Origin: Betaproteobacteria bacterium | GTDB taxonomy: Bacteria > Pseudomonadota > Gammaproteobacteria > Burkholderiales > SG8-39 | DNA: 11,318 bases | NCBI GenBank assembly: GCA_011391185.1 | Contig: JAABRB010000081.1 | Location: forward strand, 1 to 11,318 | Reading direction: 5' to 3' | Part shown: piece after piece, positions 6,963 through 11,318 of the stretch | Numbering within the stretch: the first letter of the stretch is position 1 | Layout of the letters: each line of letters begins with the position of its first letter | Translations under genes and position numbers: made by a program | The notes under the pieces: model-generated | What the model was told of the DNA's origin: nothing | The model's database searches: none | What the model saw: only the letters and a program-made list of their open reading frames with translations

Positions 6963-7030
6963 GGATATACAAGGGGTGCGCCCCTTGTTCGCTCGAGGAT
7001 ATACGGGGGGAATCCCCCCTTGTTCGTTGA
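6963..7030. repeat. Tandem pair of 34-bp hairpin repeats
   Basis: Two adjacent units (6963-6996 and 6997-7030) share the left end GGATATAC and the segment CCCCTTGTTCG. Each holds a G-run/C-run hairpin: AAGGGG-TGCG-CCCCTT in the first (extending to ACAAGGGG/CCCCTTGT, 8 bp) and GGGGGG-AAT-CCCCCC in the second. They lie in the 150-bp gap between the large and small acyl-CoA dehydrogenase genes. The arms were conserved in type but not in sequence, which suggests selection or gene-conversion on folding. No T-run follows either one, so a simple terminator is unlikely. Confidence 0.7.
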
Positions 7031-7070
7031 CCCCTGCTTTTTGCATGAAGAAGCACGGCCGCGACTCTTC

Positions 7071-8261
<1,191 letters not shown>

Positions 8262-8273
8262 TTTCGAACGCCG

Positions 8274-8286
8274 ATTGTAGATTGTA
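8274..8286 (-). promoter_or_regulatory. Candidate -10 elements for the acyl-CoA dehydrogenase operon
   Basis: On the minus strand TACAAT occurs twice in a row (complements of 8274-8279 and 8281-8286), each matching 5 of 6 consensus positions. No good -35 is seen 17 bp further up. Transcription from either would begin about 6-13 nt before the start codon at 8261, fitting the absence of a ribosome site there. The rest of the 164-bp divergent spacer shows nothing clear for the plus-strand gene. Confidence 0.35.
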
Positions 8287-8425
8287 TGGAGCTCCCGATG
8301 TTAGCGCAGAAGCGTCCGCGGGCCGGACCGCGGCTCGACGGCAAGGTGGAGATGAGGCATCCTCTCGCGCAGGTCGCCGCCATGGCGGCACTCCGTGTAA
8401 ATCGAATCGGAAGGCGATGCGGCAA

Positions 8426-9409
8426 ATGAAGGCGGTGCTTTGCAAGCAGTTCGGGGCGATGCACGATCTTGTCGTCGAGGACATCCCCTCGCCGCGCGCA
8501 GGGCCCGGCGAGGTCGTCGTGAGCGTCCGGGCGTGCGGCGTCAACTTCCCCGACGTGCTGCTCGTGCAAGGCAAGTATCAGGTAAAGCCCGAGCTGCCGT
8601 TCTCTCCGGGCGTCGAGATCGCGGGTGTCGTGAAGGAGGCCGGTGCGGGCGTGGCGCACGTGAAGCCCGGCGATCCGGTCACGGGATTCGTCCCCTACGG
8701 AGGATTCGCCGAGGAGGTGCTCGCACCGGCGCAGAACGTCGCGCCGATTCCCGCGGGTCTCGACTTTCGGGTCGCGGCAGCGTTCACGATCACCTACGGC
8801 ACGTCGTACCACGCGCTCGTGGATCGCGCGCACCTGCAGCCCGGCGAGACGTTGCTGGTGCTGGGCGCGGCGGGCGGGGTCGGGCTTGCGGCAGTCGAGC
8901 TCGGCAAGATGCTCGGGGCACGCGTGATCGCCGCAGCCTCGTCCGAGGCGAAGCTCGCCATCTGCGAGCGCTACGGAGCGGATGCGGTAATCGACTACGA
9001 GCGGGAAGAGCTGCGTGCAGCCTTGAAGCAGGTCAGCGCCGACAAGGGTATCGACGTCGTGTATGACCCTGTCGGCGGGCGCTTCGCCGAGCCCGCGATA
9101 CGCAGCCTGGCGTGGCGCGGTCGCTACCTCGTCATTGGTTTTGCCGGCGGCGAGATTCCGAAGATCCCCCTCAACCTGCCGCTCCTGATGGAGCGCTCGA
9201 TCGTGGGGGTCTACTGGGGCGCCTGGAGCGCACGCGAATCCGAGGCAAACCGCGCAAACCTCGCGCAGGTTCTTGATCTGACGATGCAGGGCAAGCTCAA
9301 GCCGCTCGTGAGCAAGACGTACCCGCTCGCTCGCGCCGGAGATGCGCTCGAGGAGCTGACCAGCCGGCGCGCGCTCGGCAAGATCGTCCTCGTCACCGGG
9401 ACGGATTGA
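8426..9409 (+). CDS. NADPH:quinone oxidoreductase family protein (zinc-less medium-chain reductase)
   Basis: A 327-residue medium-chain dehydrogenase/reductase. The N-terminal GroES-like domain contains RACGVNFPDVLLVQGKYQ (35-52) and PGVEIAGVV, and lacks the zinc-ligand cysteines of alcohol dehydrogenases. The Rossmann fold carries GAAGGVG (147-153). Such enzymes reduce quinones or conjugated enones/enoyl compounds with NADPH in the cytoplasm; the latter would suit a pathway with an acyl-CoA dehydrogenase nearby. The start at 8426 (MKAVLCKQFG) is chosen from the family N-terminus, with GGAAGG at 8409-8414 at 11-nt spacing; an in-frame ATG at 8417 would add three residues but sits only 2 nt from that site. 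The frame is open back to 8228 by chance. The flavin reductase gene follows 13 bp downstream, so the two are almost surely co-transcribed. Confidence 0.92.
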   Translation: MKAVLCKQFGAMHDLVVEDIPSPRAGPGEVVVSVRACGVNFPDVLLVQGKYQVKPELPFSPGVEIAGVVKEAGAGVAHVKPGDPVTGFVPYGGFAEEVLAPAQNVAPIPAGLDFRVAAAFTITYGTSYHALVDRAHLQPGETLLVLGAAGGVGLAAVELGKMLGARVIAAASSEAKLAICERYGADAVIDYEREELRAALKQVSADKGIDVVYDPVGGRFAEPAIRSLAWRGRYLVIGFAGGEIPKIPLNLPLLMERSIVGVYWGAWSARESEANRANLAQVLDLTMQGKLKPLVSKTYPLARAGDALEELTSRRALGKIVLVTGTD

Positions 9410-9422
9410 GGAGGGGAGGACG

Positions 9423-10055
9423 ATGGACTTCGACTTCGAGGCGATCGAGGTCGCGCAGCGGTACAAGCTGCTCGCCGGACTGGTGGTGCCGCGCCCGATC
9501 GCGCTCGTGAGCACACTGGATGCGCGCGGAGTCGTGAACGTCGCGCCCTACAGCTTCTTCAACGCGCTGGGCGACGATCCGCCGATCTGCATCATCAGCG
9601 TCGAGAATCGCGACGAAGGCCCGCTGAAGGACACGGCGCGCAACATACTCGACACGCGCGAGTTCGTCGTGAACCTGGTCGACGAGCCAATGGCGGCGCC
9701 CATGCACGCCTGCTCGCAGGCGTTCCCGCCCGAGACGAGTGAACTCGATCAGGTCGGCTTCACCGCCGCGCCCGCGCACCGGGTCAGTCCACCGCGCGTC
9801 GCCGAATCGCCCGTGTCACTGGAGTGCCGCCTGCATACGCACGTCCCGATCGGCCTGCGGCATCTGCTGATCGGCGAAATTGTCTGGATGCACGTGCGCG
9901 ATGGCGTCATCGACCCCGTGACGCTCCGCGTGGTTCCGGACCGGTACCACCCGGTCGGCCGCTTCTTCGGCAACCGGTATTGCCGCACGCGCGACCAGTT
10001 CGAGATTGCGCCAAACGAGTACAACGTCCGACGCGCCGCGCTCGGCAAGGGCTGA
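9423..10055 (+). CDS. Flavin reductase family protein (FMN-binding split barrel)
   Basis: A 210-residue split-barrel flavin-binding protein. The typical motifs are PRPIALVST (23-31), NVAPYSFFNA (39-48), DTARNI (70-75) and FVVNLV (81-86), followed by a C-terminal segment GRFFGNRYCRTRDQFE. Family members bind FMN and either reduce free flavin with NAD(P)H for a partner oxygenase or carry out other flavin reactions. No oxygenase is visible here, so the partner is unknown. The ATG at 9423 has a very strong purine-rich ribosome site (GAGGAGGGGAGG, 9409-9420) that begins at the stop of the upstream reductase gene. Cytoplasmic. The assignment to the family is firm; the reaction is not. Confidence 0.9.
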   Translation: MDFDFEAIEVAQRYKLLAGLVVPRPIALVSTLDARGVVNVAPYSFFNALGDDPPICIISVENRDEGPLKDTARNILDTREFVVNLVDEPMAAPMHACSQAFPPETSELDQVGFTAAPAHRVSPPRVAESPVSLECRLHTHVPIGLRHLLIGEIVWMHVRDGVIDPVTLRVVPDRYHPVGRFFGNRYCRTRDQFEIAPNEYNVRRAALGKG

Positions 10056-10088
10056 TCCGCTCCGGCAGTGTGGCCGGCCCGCGCGCCA

Positions 10089-10097
10089 TGCTATGCT
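10089..10097 (+). promoter_or_regulatory. Possible extended -10 promoter for the ABC transporter genes
   Basis: TGCTATGCT fits the extended -10 pattern (TG, one base, then TATGCT, 4 of 6 to consensus), about 76 bp before the binding-protein start, within the 117-bp gap after the flavin reductase. No clear -35 is present, which extended -10 promoters tolerate. It would separate transporter transcription from the upstream operon. Confidence 0.3.
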
Positions 10098-10172
10098 GCG
10101 CCGGCCCCTGAAACGTGCCGCCCGACGCACGCGGTGGCACCCATTCCGCAAGTCCCCAAGGAGGATATCGAG

Positions 10173-11042
10173 ATGAGAACCCGTGCCATCCGTTCCGGCC
10201 GCCCCGCGCTGCTCGCCGCACTCGCCGCCGCCGCATTCCTGACCGCGCCCGCAACCTTCGCCCAGAACAAGCCGCTGATCGCCGGCGTCGACGGCACTTT
10301 CGCACCGCATGCCATGCCGAAGCTCGGTGGTGGCGTCGAGGGATTCAACGTCGACCTCATCGCGGAGATCGGCAAGCAGATGGGACAGCCCATCGAGGTC
10401 TTCGCGGGACAATTCTCGGGCCTCATTCCGGCCATGAATGCCGGCAAGATCAGCTTCGTCGGCGCGCCGACGACGGTCACGCCGGAGCGTGCCAACAACC
10501 TGCTCTTCAGCGAGGGTTACCTGAACACGTTCTACGCGTTCGTCGTGCCCAAGGACAAGCCGGACATCAAGTCGTTCGCGGAGCTGAAAGGCAAGACCAT
10601 CTCGCTCAACCGGGGCTCGGCCTATGACAAGTGGGCGCAGTCCAACGCGGACAAGTACGGCTTCAAGGTCGAATCGTTCGGGACGAATGCCGACGCAGTG
10701 CAGGCGCTGATCTCCGGCCGCGCAGACGCGCAGATGTCGGGCAACACGGTCGCGGCCTACTCCGTGGTCAAGGCGGGCGACAAGATCAAGCTCGCGACGC
10801 TGAAAGTCGACGAGGGGCTCGTGTGGGCAGCAGCCTTTCGCAAGGACGATCCGCAGCTGCGCAACGCGGTCGACGCGGCAATCGAATGCCTGAAGATGAA
10901 CGGCACGCTCGCCAAGCTCTACGAGAAGTGGTTCGGCCATGCGCCCGCTGCGGGCTCCGCGACGGTCACCGTGTACGCGGGCTATGGCGTGCCCGGTATG
11001 ACGGGCCACGACCCGAAAGACCACAAACCGGCCTGCAAATAG
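10173..11042 (+). CDS. Periplasmic substrate-binding protein of an amino acid-type ABC transporter (family 3)
   Basis: A 289-residue binding protein with an N-terminal Sec signal: basic MRTRAIRSGR, hydrophobic core 11-27, and likely cleavage after Ala30 (ATFA then QN). The mature part has the family-3 fold: GFNVDLIAEIGKQMG (57-71), TPERANN (103-109) where Arg106 should bind the ligand carboxylate, and SGRADAQMSG (181-190). Expected to bind a polar amino acid or related acid in the periplasm and deliver it to a permease. Beyond the usual family end (KWFG, 252-255) is a ~34-residue tail, TVYAGYGVPGMTGHDPKDHK, ending in Cys288-Lys289. With Cys239 this could make a disulfide. The ATG is set by AAGGAGG at 10158-10164. 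The stop TAG is followed 12 bp later by a second in-frame TAG within a 12-bp tandem duplication. The ATPase gene follows 104 bp downstream. Confidence 0.93.
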   Translation: MRTRAIRSGRPALLAALAAAAFLTAPATFAQNKPLIAGVDGTFAPHAMPKLGGGVEGFNVDLIAEIGKQMGQPIEVFAGQFSGLIPAMNAGKISFVGAPTTVTPERANNLLFSEGYLNTFYAFVVPKDKPDIKSFAELKGKTISLNRGSAYDKWAQSNADKYGFKVESFGTNADAVQALISGRADAQMSGNTVAAYSVVKAGDKIKLATLKVDEGLVWAAAFRKDDPQLRNAVDAAIECLKMNGTLAKLYEKWFGHAPAAGSATVTVYAGYGVPGMTGHDPKDHKPACK

Positions 11043-11059
11043 CGGCCCAAATAGCGGCC
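11036..11059 (+). repeat. 12-bp tandem duplication spanning the stop codon
   Basis: CAAATAGCGGCC occurs twice back to back (11036-11047 and 11048-11059). The first copy contains the stop codon of the binding-protein gene and the second repeats that TAG in frame. The second copy also supplies part of the left arm of the first downstream hairpin. Probably a slippage duplication. Confidence 0.8.
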
Positions 11060-11120
11060 TGAATACAGGCCGCACGGCAATCCGGGGGCCGCAGCCCCCG
11101 GTTCCGGCGCTGTCCGGAAC
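11054..11120 (+). repeat. Three consecutive hairpins between binding-protein and ATPase genes
   Basis: Three perfect stems follow one another: GCGGCCTG/CAGGCCGC (11054-11061/11066-11073), CCGGGGGC/GCCCCCGG (11082-11089/11094-11101) and GTTCCGG/CCGGAAC (11101-11107/11114-11120). None has a T-run after it. Stem-loops between a binding-protein gene and its membrane partners are a known way to stabilise the upstream mRNA and lower downstream expression, so that the binding protein is in excess. That role here is inferred from position. Confidence 0.65.
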
Positions 11121-11146
11121 GCCCAGGTAGGTTCCATGGTCCCGCG

Positions 11147-11318
11147 ATGAGCGAGTCCGCCGCGATTCTCGACGTGCGCGCCCTGCACAAGTCCTTCGGC
11201 CAACTCGAGGTGCTGAAGGGCGTCGACTTGCAGGTCAAGCCGCGCGAGCTCGTGTTCGTCATCGGCCCATCCGGGTCCGGCAAGAGCACGCTCCTGCGCT
11301 GCTGCAACCGGCTCGAGG
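11147..11318 (+). CDS. ABC transporter ATP-binding protein (amino acid type), N-terminal fragment
   Basis: The first 57 codons of a gene cut by the right edge: [20 protein letters not shown] followed by [20 protein letters not shown]. The Walker A motif GPSGSGKST is at residues 40-48, followed by LLRCCNRLE, the sequence typical of GlnQ/HisP-type ATPases of polar amino acid transporters. It would couple ATP hydrolysis on the cytoplasmic face to uptake of the ligand held by the preceding binding protein. The ATG at 11147 has only a weak, distant AGGTAGG (11125-11131). A nearer ATG at 11136 is out of frame and stops at once. No permease gene lies between the binding protein and this ATPase; it should be downstream of the window if the system is complete. 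Confidence 0.92.
   Translation, partial: MSESAAILDVRALHKSFGQLEVLKGVDLQVKPRELVFVIGPSGSGKSTLLRCCNRLE

Noticed and set aside
6963..7030. Intrinsic terminator between the acyl-CoA dehydrogenase genes
   Set aside because: The stems are strong but neither strand has a T-run right after them, and the two subunits are expected to be co-expressed.
9816..11075. 419-codon minus-strand open frame opposite the binding protein
   Set aside because: Antisense to a gene with a signal peptide, strong ribosome site and family motifs; no own features.

Overview
The window is GC-rich, densely coded DNA from a proteobacterium, with start and ribosome-binding-site usage typical of Gram-negatives. A betaproteobacterium (Burkholderiales-like) is my best guess, from the gene content (NdvB-type cyclic glucan synthase, PimC/PimD-like acyl-CoA dehydrogenase pair, YfcG-type GST) and the style of the intergenic palindromes. 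This is inference; no rRNA or tRNA is present to fix the taxonomy. Long ORFs antisense to real genes are a GC-bias artefact.

Layout. Positions 1-441 (minus) hold the N-terminus of a cyclic beta-1,2-glucan synthase, cut by the window edge. Just upstream on the same strand is a small GlsB/YeaQ-type membrane protein (539-841). A 451-bp spacer leads to a cold-shock protein (1293-1499, plus), which converges on an S9 prolyl-oligopeptidase-family peptidase (1542-3461, minus). The divergent spacer 3462-3696 carries a 122-bp imperfect palindrome made of nested hairpins. An SDR oxidoreductase (3697-4476) and a PaaI-type thioesterase (4530-4973) follow on plus, converging on a minus-strand set. Read in transcription order, that set is a PimC-like large acyl-CoA dehydrogenase subunit (8261-7071), a PimD-like small subunit (6920-5781) and a YfcG-like glutathione transferase (5692-4997). 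Divergent from it are a zinc-less NADPH:quinone oxidoreductase (8426-9409) and a flavin reductase (9423-10055), 13 bp apart. The window ends with a polar amino acid ABC uptake system: a periplasmic binding protein (10173-11042) and the start of its ATPase (11147 to the edge).

Functional picture. The centre (3.7-10.0 kb) reads as a CoA-thioester catabolic neighbourhood. A probably heteromeric acyl-CoA dehydrogenase would introduce a double bond, with a reductase/dehydrogenase, a thioesterase, a flavin reductase and a thiol-transferase in support. No CoA ligase, hydratase or thiolase is visible, so the substrate cannot be named. The ABC transporter may be part of the same uptake theme or simply adjacent.

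I see no defence system, phage, transposase, CRISPR array or other obviously new system. The most notable non-coding content is a set of structured spacers: the 122-bp palindrome at 3550-3671, a tandem 34-bp hairpin repeat at 6963-7030 and three consecutive hairpins at 11054-11120.
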